Notes: a model not told the origin generated them from the sequence alone. 22,123 nucleotides of DNA from Candidatus Latescibacterota bacterium (GCA_021295675.1 JAGWBY010000115.1:6891-29013), one strand, 5' to 3'; numbered from the stretch's first letter, positions 1 through 8,072 are shown. Translations and numbers: made by a program.

Positions 1-713
1 CGCCTGCTGACCACGGATTACGTCTCCACTGGCGAATTTGAAGGTCGCCCGATCCTCAAGGTCGCGTCCGAGGGCCTGACCCTACTCGCCGACCAAGCCA
101 TCCGCGACTCGGCCCACCTGTTGCGCCCCGGCCACCTAGCCCAACTGCGCCGCATTCTCGACGATCCAGAAGCCTCGGACAACGACCGCTTTGTCGCGCT
201 CGACATGCTCAAAAACGCCAACATCGCCGCCGGTTGGGTCCTGCCGATGTGCCAAGACACTGGCACCGCCATTGTCATGGGCAAAAAAGGGCATCAGGTG
301 TGGACCGAAGGCGACGACGAAGCCGCTATCTCGGCCGGCATCGCCAAAGCCTATCAGGAGACCAACCTCCGCTACAGCCAACTGGCCCCTCTGAGCATGT
401 TCGAGGAGCAAAACACCCGCACCAACCTTCCGGCCCAAGTCGAGATTTTCGCCGATCAGGGCATGGCCTACAAGTTCATGTTCATGGCCAAAGGCGGCGG
501 CTCGGCCAACAAGAGCTTCCTCTTCCAAGAGACCCGGGCACTACTGACCCCAGAGCGGCTGCGCGCCTTCATCGACGACAAGCTGCGCATGATCGGCACG
601 GCCGCCTGTCCGCCCTATCACCTCGCCTTGGTCATCGGCGGCACCTCGGCCGAGCACACCCTCAAGCTAGCCAAGCTCGCCAGCACCCGCTACCTCGACA
701 GCCTGCCGACCCA

Positions 714-1550
<837 letters not shown>

Positions 1551-1571
1551 GCCGATCGCTCAGGATCCAGC

Positions 1572-2378
1572 ATGAAACTTGTAAACAAGGTAGCAGTCGT
1601 CACCGGCGCCGCGACCGGCCTCGGCCGCGCCACCGCCATCGGCGCGGCCCGAGAGGGAGCGCAGCTCGTCCTCGCCGACATCGACGCGGACGGCGGCCAA
1701 GCGACGGCCCAACTAATCTCCAGCGAAGGCGGCACAGCTCATTTTGTACACACCGATTTGAGTCGCTCCGCAGACGTGCGCTGCTTGATGGACACCGTCG
1801 GCGAACGCTACGGCCACCTCGACATTCTGATCAATCCAGCAGCCATCCTCGTCGATGCGGGGACGCGCATCGACGAATATTCCGAAGCGTCCTGGCGACG
1901 CGTCATCGACGTCAACCTCACCGGCAGCTTCCTGCTGTTGAAGTACGCCGTTCCCCTGATGCAACAGGCAGGTGGAGGCGTGGTGCTACTCGTCATATCC
2001 GGTGCCGGTGTGTTAGGCGGCAGTGCCTCTCTTCCGTACGGATCGAGTAAAGGAGGCGTCCGCGGGCTGGTCCTAGTGGCCCGCGAACAGCTTCGTCCCC
2101 TGAACATCCGCATCCACGCCGTATCGCCGGGAGAAATGGCGACGAACATGAAGCTGGGCGCTATCCGCGAGATGGCCGAAAAAGCGGGCCACTCCGCCGA
2201 CGAAGCTGAGCGAAAGTCGCGCCCCGACCTGTCGCCACCCGAGGATTCGGCCGCCAAGCTCATTGATCTCGCCTCCGACGCGGGAGCAGCCGCCGGTGAC
2301 GCTGTGACCATCTTCGACGGCGACTGGGATATCGAGACTCACTCCTTAAGGACCCCAGCCAACCGCAGGTTGCAATAG
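1572..2378 (+). CDS. SDR-family NAD(P)-dependent oxidoreductase
   Basis: This is a 268-residue classical short-chain dehydrogenase with a Rossmann fold. It has the cofactor motif TGAATGLG (residues 11-18), an acidic residue after beta 2 (ADID, D36) that suggests NAD over NADP, and the catalytic set N115, S143, Y156 and K160 (PYGSSK). The proline-glycine motif VSPGEMATNM follows the active site. The usual NNAG motif reads NPAA (88-91), an unusual substitution. The start is supported by AGGA in the bases just upstream. The gene lies 22 bases after the fumarase stop and 32 bases before the PhyH-type dioxygenase, so the two oxidoreductases may form a small catabolic operon. The substrate cannot be read from sequence; sugar acids or secondary alcohols are typical of this group. 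Confidence 0.9.
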   Translation: MKLVNKVAVVTGAATGLGRATAIGAAREGAQLVLADIDADGGQATAQLISSEGGTAHFVHTDLSRSADVRCLMDTVGERYGHLDILINPAAILVDAGTRIDEYSEASWRRVIDVNLTGSFLLLKYAVPLMQQAGGGVVLLVISGAGVLGGSASLPYGSSKGGVRGLVLVAREQLRPLNIRIHAVSPGEMATNMKLGAIREMAEKAGHSADEAERKSRPDLSPPEDSAAKLIDLASDAGAAAGDAVTIFDGDWDIETHSLRTPANRRLQ

Positions 2379-2410
2379 GGATTGACGCTACACCGCGCGA
2401 GGAAAACGGC

Positions 2411-3256
2411 ATGAAATTTAGCGAAGCACAACTGGCGCAGTACCGCACTGAAGGCTACGTCATCGTCGACTGTCCGTTTTCCGAAAGCCTCACCGAGGAG
2501 TGTACGGCGGCGGTTGAAAAGGCATCCCAGGATCCATCGGCAGGGCCGACCGACGGTAGCAAGAGGAATCACTTTTACCTGCGGCCGCAGGTGGAAGACT
2601 CGTACTGGTGCGCCCTCGATCACTCCTTGCCGTTCATGAAGATCATCCTGCACCCCGAAATCATCGAACTCGGTCGCCAACTGGCCGAGGACCGCGATAT
2701 CTATCTGCGCAACGGCGGCATCAACGAGCAGGCCCCTAACCGATCGGTGGGATGGCACATCGACGGAGGTCCGGGGTGGGCGGAGTTCATGCACTACTTC
2801 TCCGGGGCGTCGCGCGAGAACGGGTGTCTGCGCATCGTCCCAGGCAGCCACACCGGGCCGCCCACTTCTCTTGAGGAAACGGCCACCCGGCTCAGGGAGG
2901 AACGGGGGATTGTCGGTTCGCAGGCCGAGGACGGCTGGGAAGACGTCGCACTCGACAATGAGATTTCCCTAGAGGTCGAACCCCACCAGCTAATCGTCCG
3001 CCACGCCAAGCTATTTCACTCAACGTGGCTCAACCGCACCAGTGCCTGCCGGTACATGAGCCACTGGCTGTTCCATCCCCACGCAATCGACAACCATCGC
3101 TTCACTTGGGGAGACTACCTGACGCCTGAGCTGCTCGATGCGCTGAGTCCCGATCAGCAAGAGGTGCTGTGGCTGGATCGCGAATTCGACATTGATCCAT
3201 CGTACGAGCGGGAGCGGTCGCGCGAGTTGGGACGAGTGACGTGGGGAGTCGTCTGA
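2411..3256 (+). CDS. Phytanoyl-CoA dioxygenase (PhyH) family protein
   Basis: This 281-residue protein has the layout of the PhyH family of Fe(II)/2-oxoglutarate oxygenases, which hydroxylate unactivated carbons in small molecules. The iron-binding HxD is WHIDGG (H116, D118). LRIVPGSHTG is a common PhyH turn. LFHSTWLNRTS supplies the distal histidine (H203), and a nearby arginine would bind 2-oxoglutarate. The long N-terminal region with FSEAQLAQYRTEGYVIVD is typical of the start of this family. GAGG lies upstream of the chosen ATG. The gene follows the SDR by 32 bases, and a hydroxylase next to a dehydrogenase suggests successive steps on one substrate; this is inference. No intrinsic terminator is visible right after the stop. 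Confidence 0.88.
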   Translation: MKFSEAQLAQYRTEGYVIVDCPFSESLTEECTAAVEKASQDPSAGPTDGSKRNHFYLRPQVEDSYWCALDHSLPFMKIILHPEIIELGRQLAEDRDIYLRNGGINEQAPNRSVGWHIDGGPGWAEFMHYFSGASRENGCLRIVPGSHTGPPTSLEETATRLREERGIVGSQAEDGWEDVALDNEISLEVEPHQLIVRHAKLFHSTWLNRTSACRYMSHWLFHPHAIDNHRFTWGDYLTPELLDALSPDQQEVLWLDREFDIDPSYERERSRELGRVTWGVV

Positions 3257-3265
3257 AGAGCGCGG

Positions 3266-3296
3266 CTAACCCGCCGGGCGATGCCCGCAGGACGAT
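3266..3296 (-). pseudogene. Possible remnant of a GNAT C-terminus
   Basis: Read on the minus strand, this stretch encodes TIVLRASPGG just before a TAG one base out of frame. It resembles the last residues of the GNAT protein at 6629-7168 (CIVLRAPLGG, stop). The two DNA segments (3266-3296 and 6629-6658) align with about two mismatches and one inserted base. Nothing upstream of it resembles the rest of the acetyltransferase. It may be a degraded gene end or chance. The rest of 3257-3462 shows no gene I can support. Confidence 0.25.
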
Positions 3297-3469
3297 GGTT
3301 GTCCAAAGGGGCAAGGCACAAATGCGCCGTAGCGTGGGCCGGGTGTTATCGGCTGTGGCAAATCAACTCCACGCCCGTGTAATCGGAACTTATACACTTA
3401 ATGCCCCCAAAACCCCACCCCTCAGTGTAGTAGCACCAAGTATACAATTCCCCATTATTCAGGTTGTAA

Positions 3470-3572
3470 CTGATGTTACGCAGTCTTCCAGAAAATTCTC
3501 AATTTCACCCCAATATCTTGGGTCAACAGGCTTTGACAAACCACAAGATGGAGAGCTACTGCGTAACGTCAG
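3470..3572. mobile_element. MITE-like element, 103 bp, with terminal inverted repeats and 7-bp target duplication
   Basis: The ends are 15-base inverted repeats: CTGATGTTACGCAGT at 3470-3484 and ACTGCGTAACGTCAG at 3558-3572, matching at 14 of 15 positions. The element is flanked directly on both sides by GTTGTAA (3463-3469 and 3573-3579), which looks like a 7-bp target-site duplication. The interior is too short to encode a transposase. Removing the element and one repeat copy restores a stop two codons further in the overlapping minus-strand small ORF (LQPE-stop instead of LQPDVTQ-stop), which fits insertion at the end of a pre-existing gene. I cannot name the autonomous parent. Confidence 0.7.
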
Positions 3573-3783
3573 GTTGTAATTTGGTTATTTGCTCAAGCGT
3601 CATCCATGTAAGTAAAGTAGCTACAAATATAAATACGATGGACAGGGCAAGACGAAGTAGAAAGCCCGACACCGCCGACCGCCTTTCTAAGAATTGTTCC
3701 CAATACGTGATCCATATTCTCTGCTTTTTAATCCAAGTCACGATCAAGGGAATAAACCAGAACATTCTCCCTATCCGGCGCAT
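3556..3783 (-). CDS. Small single-pass or two-pass membrane protein of unknown function
   Basis: This is a 75-residue protein with an excellent Shine-Dalgarno, GGGAGG, about six bases before the ATG. It opens with a basic, aromatic stretch (MRRIGRMFWFIPLIVTW), followed by a charged segment and a clear hydrophobic helix at about residues 43-61 (LRLALSIVFIFVATLLTW). It is probably an inner-membrane protein; a second weaker helix may lie near residues 8-18. Its last four codons and its stop come from the inverted repeat of the MITE-like element; before insertion it would have ended LQPE. The start overlaps the end of a 34-codon ORF by 13 bases, suggesting translational coupling. I recognise no family. 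Confidence 0.55.
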   Translation of the reverse strand: MRRIGRMFWFIPLIVTWIKKQRIWITYWEQFLERRSAVSGFLLRLALSIVFIFVATLLTWMTLEQITKLQPDVTQ

Positions 3784-3875
3784 TTGGCACCTCCCAAGAG
3801 GTCGTTGAAGCGGAGCTTATACGTCATATTCTGATCTACACGAAAGCCGTTGCCCGCATCGTCGAGCAGTAGCAT
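3771..3875 (-). CDS. Short ORF (34 aa), possibly the end of an interrupted small gene
   Basis: The ORF starts at an ATG with AAGGG five bases upstream and reads MLLLDDAGNGFRVDQ, ending KCAG. Its stop lies 13 bases inside the start of the downstream membrane-protein gene. Directly before its ATG is a TAG in the same frame, and upstream of that the frame encodes a protein-like stretch from an ATG at 3947 (LLYLLQPEDWEVFYGRVLRV). The two parts could be one 58-codon gene interrupted by an amber codon, or two separate peptides. No family is recognised, and coding status is uncertain. Confidence 0.35.
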   Translation of the reverse strand: MLLLDDAGNGFRVDQNMTYKLRFNDLLGGAKCAG

Positions 3876-3962
3876 CTAGACCCTTAAGACCCGGCCATAG
3901 AATACCTCCCAGTCCTCGGGTTGCAGTAAATATAGGAGACTCACCATCTCCGAGCAATCGAG

Positions 3963-4002
3963 CGGCTTCTTCTGACATCCTCGTTAGGAGAAGCCGTTTT
4001 TT
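3963..4002 (+). terminator. Intrinsic terminator, plus direction
   Basis: CGGCTTCT (3963-3970) pairs perfectly with AGAAGCCG (3989-3996) and is followed at once by six T residues (3997-4002). The 18-base loop can form a small inner TCCT/AGGA stem. It would stop transcription arriving from the left, although the nearest plus-strand gene ends 700 bases away at 3256. Confidence 0.6.
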
Positions 4003-4625
4003 GTCCTTCCCTGCGGGCACAAAAAAGCCCCGCGCTCGTTCAAAAAGCGACGGGGCAGACCCTTTGCCCAATCCACGAACACACGTCCTTGTGCAATGGC
4101 TTCTGACCAGGAGCCGATACCCATGTATATTCTGCCACAGGCCAAGTGCAGTTGAAAGCGCTCCCACACAGACCATTCCTCAACGGCGGCGGACAACTCC
4201 TCTATCTCTTCAAGCGCTTCGGTCGCTGCTCCAACACCAGGATAGCCCAACGCACTTCCGGCCGGCCGCCAAATGGCCATGCGTCTGCGCACAGGGAGAT
4301 CCTTCGCAATGAGCTGTCGAGCCGTTCGATGACACCGAACGTGCGCCGCGTCATTACCGATCTTGTTGTACATAATCATCGCCCGTCGGAGTAGCTGCAC
4401 TTTGCCGAACCAGTCCCCCTGCTGCTCGGACACAGCCTCGGTAAGCTGTCCTGCTTCCTCCCATAATCCCCGGGTACGGAGCGAAATTTCCGCTTTCATC
4501 AGAACATCGGGGTACCCCTGCCAATCCTTTTGCTTCAGTCCTTCCGCCTTGACAAGCAAACCTTCCAGACCTTGAAGGAGATCCTCGTCTAAGAGATCCA
4601 AAATTCTCCAGAGATCTTCATTCAT
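3984..4625 (-). CDS. TPR-like helical-repeat protein, partial paralogue of the sigma factor's C-terminal domain
   Basis: This 213-residue protein starts at an ATG that overlaps the stop of the preceding gene as ATGA, so translation is probably coupled. It resembles the middle of the upstream sigma factor's tail: AHVRCHRTARQLIAKDLPVRRRMAIWRPAGSALGYPGVG here, EACVRCHQRARQLVPADWPPRRRFALW there; and FVDWAKGLP here, YVDWAKVLP there. Pairs of amphipathic helices fit TPR or TPR-like repeats. Similarity stops after DWAKGLP, and the remaining 22 residues are encoded by a strong terminator, so the C-terminus is probably truncated or frameshifted. A free copy of a sigma factor's regulatory domain might compete for the same partner; this is a hypothesis. 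The start at 4658 is less likely than 4625 because of the overlap. Confidence 0.75.
   Translation of the reverse strand: MNEDLWRILDLLDEDLLQGLEGLLVKAEGLKQKDWQGYPDVLMKAEISLRTRGLWEEAGQLTEAVSEQQGDWFGKVQLLRRAMIMYNKIGNDAAHVRCHRTARQLIAKDLPVRRRMAIWRPAGSALGYPGVGAATEALEEIEELSAAVEEWSVWERFQLHLACGRIYMGIGSWSEAIAQGRVFVDWAKGLPRRFLNERGAFLCPQGRTKNGFS
4021..4056 (-). terminator. Intrinsic terminator, minus direction, ending the sigma/TPR transcript
   Basis: On the minus strand GCCCCG + CGCT pairs with AGCG + CGGGGC (plus positions 4051-4056, 46-49, 33-36 and 27-32) with one bulged base and a nine-base loop, followed by six T residues (4026-4021). This is a textbook strong terminator. It lies inside the last codons of the TPR paralogue frame, which argues that the frame's final residues are not the original C-terminus. 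Confidence 0.75.
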
Positions 4626-5272
4626 AGACTTCTCCATACGCGCTCGGCCCGTTCCCATTCATCGACCAGTTCGACCATATCCGCGTCCCCGCGGATTGCG
4701 TCAAAGGCTGACAGCTTGCCGAACCAACTCCGACACTGGCCGTTGGCCACGAGTCGGCCGTAGATGTTGCGCAGCCACTCCTTCCCCTCCTCCACCTGCC
4801 CCAGCGCGACGAGTGCGGCGGCCAGATAGATGTCGCCGCGATTGACGAGCCGACTGCCCAATTCCTCTTCCTTGCGCAAGTAGCGCAGCGCCTCCGAGTA
4901 GTGGCCGGTTTCGCAGGCGGATTGCCCGGCGATGGAATAGGATCCAGCGCTCTGGTGCTGATCGAGTGCCCAGTCGAGTTCGGTGAGGATGTCCTCGGCT
5001 GGGAGCCTCGTCTCATGCCTCGCCCGCAGGATGCGGTCGGCGAGCGCGTAGCACACTGTCCACCAGCGAAAGTCGTCGCCGTTGTGCGCGCCGGCGTTTT
5101 CGTCGCCTTCTTCAGTGAGCGCCAAGGGGCGGATCTGGAGGCGCAGATCGGCGGCGGGCAGGACCTTGGCCCAATCGACATAGGCTCGACTATGCTCCTC
5201 CACCTCGTCCCACCGACCCATTTCCCGGTACTGGTTGGAGCAGATGCCGTAGTATTGGAAGTGCTCCTCCAT
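4622..5272 (-). CDS. ECF sigma-TPR protein, C-terminal piece after second frameshift
   Basis: This frame carries the last about 215 residues of the sigma factor's TPR tail: HFQYYGICSNQYREMGRWDE, AYVDWAKVLP, then helical repeats such as ALRYLRKEEELGSRLVNRGD, LAAALVALGQVEEGKEWLRN, ending ERVWRSL. Alignment with the paralogue at 3984-4625 runs straight across its start, so it is the continuation of the 5190-5846 frame rather than an independent gene. Removing one A from the AA just before the ATG (about 5272-5273) joins the frames as DELDAL-MEEHF. No Shine-Dalgarno precedes the ATG, which also argues against a separate start. The stop overlaps the next ATG (ATGA). Confidence 0.75.
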   Translation of the reverse strand: MEEHFQYYGICSNQYREMGRWDEVEEHSRAYVDWAKVLPAADLRLQIRPLALTEEGDENAGAHNGDDFRWWTVCYALADRILRARHETRLPAEDILTELDWALDQHQSAGSYSIAGQSACETGHYSEALRYLRKEEELGSRLVNRGDIYLAAALVALGQVEEGKEWLRNIYGRLVANGQCRSWFGKLSAFDAIRGDADMVELVDEWERAERVWRSL

Positions 5273-5846
5273 TGAGTGCGTCCAACTCGTCGAAGACTTC
5301 TTGGCTCAATCCCACATGCGCGTAGGCCATGCTCATCCCGGATGGCTGCCAAAGCGCAAAGCGGCGGCGCGGCGGCCAGTCGGCGGGCACGAGCTGGCGG
5401 GCGCGCTGGTGGCAGCGCACGCAGGCTTCCATATGGTCGCCGCGTCCGGTGTAGTGGGCGTGGTAGTAGACGGAGATGGCCATTTTGTACAATGGCACGC
5501 TGCGCCGCCAGTCGTCGAGGCGGTCGGCGGCCCTTTCGAGGAATTGGCCGCCTTCTTCGTGACGGCCATAGTGTGAGTAGAGATGGCCGAGTGCGCGGGC
5601 GATCTCCGGGTCGTCGGCACCCAGTTCGCAGACCTTGTGCAGGGCGGTAAAGGTATTGTCGAGCAGGCGGCCGTCGCTAAAGTGCGCGTCCTGTCGCAGG
5701 GCCTCGCGGGTCTCGCCGTCAAAGGCCAAGGCCAAACCACGGTGGGCTTCGAGGTGGTCTGGCACGGCGGCGACGATGCGGTTGAAGGCTTTGCGGGCTT
5801 CGGGCCACTGGCGCTCCTGCAACAGGTCCTGACCCCGGGCCAGCTT
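5190..5846 (-). CDS. ECF sigma-TPR protein, middle piece (start of TPR domain) between frameshifts
   Basis: This frame begins KLARGQDLLQERQWPEARKAF, an opening typical of a TPR domain following a sigma factor. Repeats such as FNRIVAAVPDHLEAHRGLALAF, HKVCELGADDPEIARALGHLYSHYGRHEEGGQFLERAA and PLYKMAISVYYHAHYTGRGD follow, and then the block RCHQRARQLVPADWPPRRRFALWQPSG shared with the downstream paralogue. There is no plausible own start with a Shine-Dalgarno; the frame joins the sigma frame at 5844-5850. After DELDALN at about 5273 it leaves the conserved sequence and ends in a junk tail at 5190. It is one segment of a protein that, reassembled from 6420 to 4622, would be about 600 residues. 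Confidence 0.75.
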   Translation of the reverse strand, partial: KLARGQDLLQERQWPEARKAFNRIVAAVPDHLEAHRGLALAFDGETREALRQDAHFSDGRLLDNTFTALHKVCELGADDPEIARALGHLYSHYGRHEEGGQFLERAADRLDDWRRSVPLYKMAISVYYHAHYTGRGDHMEACVRCHQRARQLVPADWPPRRRFALWQPSGMSMAYAHVGLSQEVFDELDALNGGALPILRHLLQPVPGNGSVGRGGGA

Positions 5847-6420
5847 CCTGCGTGAAGTCCTCGGGCAGGCGGTGTTCTTGCAGGTTTTCCTTGACCATAG
5901 TTGTCATCTCCTCTTTTAGGTTGCGGCGCGCCCGGTAGAGCCGCTGCTCGACGGTAGGTACCGCGACGTCGAGGAAGGCGGCGATCCGCTTGAGTGAGAG
6001 GCCCTCGAGATAAAAAAGGACCACGGCCTGTTGTTGCGGTCGGCTCAGTCGGGAGACCGCGGCCAGAACCCGCTGCCGGCGCTCACGCGAAAGCACTTGC
6101 TCCGCTGGCGACGGGGCGGGATCGACGACCGCCATTTCTTCGTCGAAGGCGACCTGTCGGCGCTGGCGTCGGAGCCACATCCGGCACTGATTGGCGGCGA
6201 TGGTCCGCAACCACGGGCCGAATTTTTGCGGCTCGGGCAGGCTTTCCAGCTTCAGGTAGGCAGCGATCAGCGCCTCCTGTGCTGCGTCCTCGGCCACGTC
6301 GAAATCCTTGACGTAGCTCAGGCATAGCCCGAAGACGGGATAGCGGTAACGGTTGACCAAGACCGCGTAGGCGCGGTGATCTCCCTCCAAGCACGCCTCT
6401 ACCAGTTGGGCGTCGTTCAC
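5719..6420 (-). CDS. ECF-family RNA polymerase sigma factor (N-terminal piece of sigma-TPR protein)
   Basis: This encodes an extracytoplasmic-function sigma-70 factor. Region 2 is ACLEGDHRAYAVLVNRY followed by the core-binding stretch DVAEDAAQEALIAAYLKL and FGPWLRTIAANQCRMWLR. Region 4 is LSRPQQQAVVLFYLEGLSLKRI, then the helix-turn-helix ending TVEQRLYRARRNLKEEM. I choose the GTG at 6420 because AAGGGAG lies five bases upstream; the ATG at 6492 would add 24 unconserved residues. The true frame leaves this one at 5844-5850 (FTQE-KLARGQ) and enters a TPR tail. ECF factors with fused TPR-like tails are known (for example ECF42), where the tail regulates the factor in place of a separate anti-sigma; no anti-sigma gene is seen here. 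The last about 40 residues are an out-of-frame tail. Confidence 0.85.
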   Translation of the reverse strand: MNDAQLVEACLEGDHRAYAVLVNRYRYPVFGLCLSYVKDFDVAEDAAQEALIAAYLKLESLPEPQKFGPWLRTIAANQCRMWLRRQRRQVAFDEEMAVVDPAPSPAEQVLSRERRQRVLAAVSRLSRPQQQAVVLFYLEGLSLKRIAAFLDVAVPTVEQRLYRARRNLKEEMTTMVKENLQEHRLPEDFTQEAGPGSGPVAGAPVARSPQSLQPHRRRRARPPRSPPWFGLGL

Positions 6421-6628
6421 GGAAACTCCCTTTTTCGAGTGCACCCGCCCTATAAATGCCCGAGACTGGAGAAAAATAACGCATCGCCGCAAGATAACCG
6501 GAGATCAGAGACTTCGCCCGGTTTCCATGGGCACGAAGCCGCCAAAGTGCAGCATTACTGACTGGACGTGAGAGTAATAGAGGTTTGAAAAAAGTGAAGA
6601 GAATGTAGACCGGCCCTCGCAGGATCAG

Positions 6629-7168
6629 CTACCCGCCGAGCGGTGCCCGCAGGACGATACAGGGCTTCCCCAAGTCGTGGCCAATGTAGTCCCCTCGATG
6701 GGGGACGATCTCGGTGAAACCCAATCGAGTCCAAAATTGCAAGGCCGGAACGTTGGCCAGATAGACGCGTGCAAGGGCGAAGCGAAAACCTTGGGCGGCC
6801 AGCACGCTCTTGAGGCTTTTGATGAGTGCCGTGCCAACGCCGCTGCGCCGAAATCGCGGCCGGATTGCGAGGATCGAGAGCCAAGCGTCCCCTGCGTTGG
6901 GCACATCCTCCATGAGATGAAAGTACCCGGCTAGCTCTTCAGCCGGTCCGACGTGGATGCTCCTCATGCGGAAGCCGCGCTCCTGCGCCTCCTCCGCTAC
7001 CGACTGCTCCACTAGCTCACCGACCGTGCTTTCGGGCACCTCGGCAAAAGTGGGATCGAGCGCGACGATATCTACGCATTCCGTAACCGCAGCATGCAGC
7101 GCCGGCGTCTGCGCTACCTCGACCGCCCGTACGACAATCTGCCCCTCCGACCATGTACTCGGTAACAT
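6629..7168 (-). CDS. GNAT-family N-acetyltransferase
   Basis: This is a 179-residue acyltransferase of the GNAT fold that would transfer an acetyl group from acetyl-CoA to an unidentified amine. Motif A is WLSILAIRPRFRRSGVGTAL (residues 96-115), with the pyrophosphate-binding RRSGVG at 107-112. Motif B is the region ARVYLANVPALQFWTRLGF (133-151), where N139 and the FW-LGF ending are typical. The N-terminal third, rich in Glu and Val, is not conserved. The Shine-Dalgarno is weak (AGGGA two bases before the ATG), so the start is uncertain. It lies 31 bases after the TIM-barrel gene and probably closes the operon that begins with the DUF362 gene. Its last codons are echoed by the short segment at 3266-3296. 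Confidence 0.88.
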   Translation of the reverse strand: MLPSTWSEGQIVVRAVEVAQTPALHAAVTECVDIVALDPTFAEVPESTVGELVEQSVAEEAQERGFRMRSIHVGPAEELAGYFHLMEDVPNAGDAWLSILAIRPRFRRSGVGTALIKSLKSVLAAQGFRFALARVYLANVPALQFWTRLGFTEIVPHRGDYIGHDLGKPCIVLRAPLGG

Positions 7169-7199
7169 GTCCCTATCACTCTCTGAACCGAGTAAAACG

Positions 7200-8072
7200 C
7201 TACTTCTTCGCTTTCCTCAGCGCTCCCTTAAACGCCTTCTCGATCTCGCCGCGCGCGACAATCGCGTCCTTCCACACATCAGGGAAGCAGTCGAGCGCAT
7301 AGCCCGACCCTCTCGGCCCCAGCTCGACGACAGCCCATAGCTCAGTGGCACCGCGCTGTCCCTTGACCCAATTGTAGAGCAGATGCTTGAGGAAGTTGTC
7401 GCGCCAAGTGATAAAATCCGCGTCCAACACCCCGCGCCCATTGGTGACCGGAGTCTGGCAGTGGCTGCCCGTAAAGGTGCGGAAGTGAATCAACTCGCTC
7501 ATTTTGAGCAGGTCGGGGCGGTACTCGGCGATGCGCTCCCAGAAGTTATTCGGTCGTAGCTGTTTGATGATCGCCGGGTGCGAGTGGTCGAAATTCGTGC
7601 GCAGCTTTTCCTTGTAGCGCTTCTCGTACTGCGCCGCCAGTGCCAGCCCCTTCTCCGGGGTCTCAGTACACGTGTCGCGGTGCCACTCAATCGCCGGTTT
7701 GAGCTTGAGCTCTTTGCCCGCCTTCATCACTGCCCGCGCCACCGTCACCGCCTTGCGGATCTCGGTATCGTGGTCGCAGAGTTGGATGTTGATGTGTTCG
7801 GCACCAGCATCCTTAAAAGCTGCCAGTTTTGGCTCAGCTTCTTCTACCGTGGCTATATCGACCCCGCCGACGAGCTGTAGCCCGTGCTTGGCACAAGCCT
7901 CGGCGATCTCGGGATCGGCCCCGGCACTGAAGCCGACAAAACCAGCGTCCTTGGCCGCGCGGACTTTGCGGTCCATGGACCACTGCTTGGCTTCGGACGG
8001 GTAATTGGTCAACGTCCACGCCGCGGCGCAGAGTTTGAGTTGCGGCCTTTTAGCCTGTTTCTTCTTAGCCAT
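7200..8072 (-). CDS. Sugar phosphate isomerase/epimerase-like TIM-barrel protein
   Basis: This 290-residue protein has the look of the xylose-isomerase-like TIM-barrel family (AP endonuclease 2 superfamily). It has alternating beta/alpha segments: KVRAAKDAGFVGFS, CAKHGLQLVGG, KDAGAEHINIQLCDHD, then metal-site candidates AIEWHRDT (E129, H131), FDHSHP (D162, H163), GSHCQTP (H204) and AVVELGPRG (E250). The start at 8072 is chosen because AAGGAGAGG lies just upstream; the ATG at 8147 lacks this. No signal peptide is seen, only a lysine-rich start (MAKKKQAKRPQ). Its substrate is unknown. It follows the zinc-finger gene by 71 bases, and the GNAT gene follows after 31. Confidence 0.82.
   Translation of the reverse strand: MAKKKQAKRPQLKLCAAAWTLTNYPSEAKQWSMDRKVRAAKDAGFVGFSAGADPEIAEACAKHGLQLVGGVDIATVEEAEPKLAAFKDAGAEHINIQLCDHDTEIRKAVTVARAVMKAGKELKLKPAIEWHRDTCTETPEKGLALAAQYEKRYKEKLRTNFDHSHPAIIKQLRPNNFWERIAEYRPDLLKMSELIHFRTFTGSHCQTPVTNGRGVLDADFITWRDNFLKHLLYNWVKGQRGATELWAVVELGPRGSGYALDCFPDVWKDAIVARGEIEKAFKGALRKAKK

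Noticed and set aside
234..713. Long upstream extension of the fumarase C-terminal frame, giving a single protein of 438 residues
   Set aside because: Its first about 160 residues are out of frame with the conserved N-terminal part and are low-complexity Arg/His/Pro.
3241..3808. Two overlapping plus-strand frames of about 110 codons each
   Set aside because: They lack domain features or starts, cross the MITE-like element, and oppose a minus gene with a strong Shine-Dalgarno.
3817..4176. 119-codon minus frame through both terminators
   Set aside because: It overlaps the TPR paralogue in another frame, has no ribosome-binding site and includes two intrinsic terminators.
5190..5275. Separate TPR gene starting at 5272
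   Set aside because: No Shine-Dalgarno is found, and alignment with the downstream paralogue runs continuously across the supposed start.
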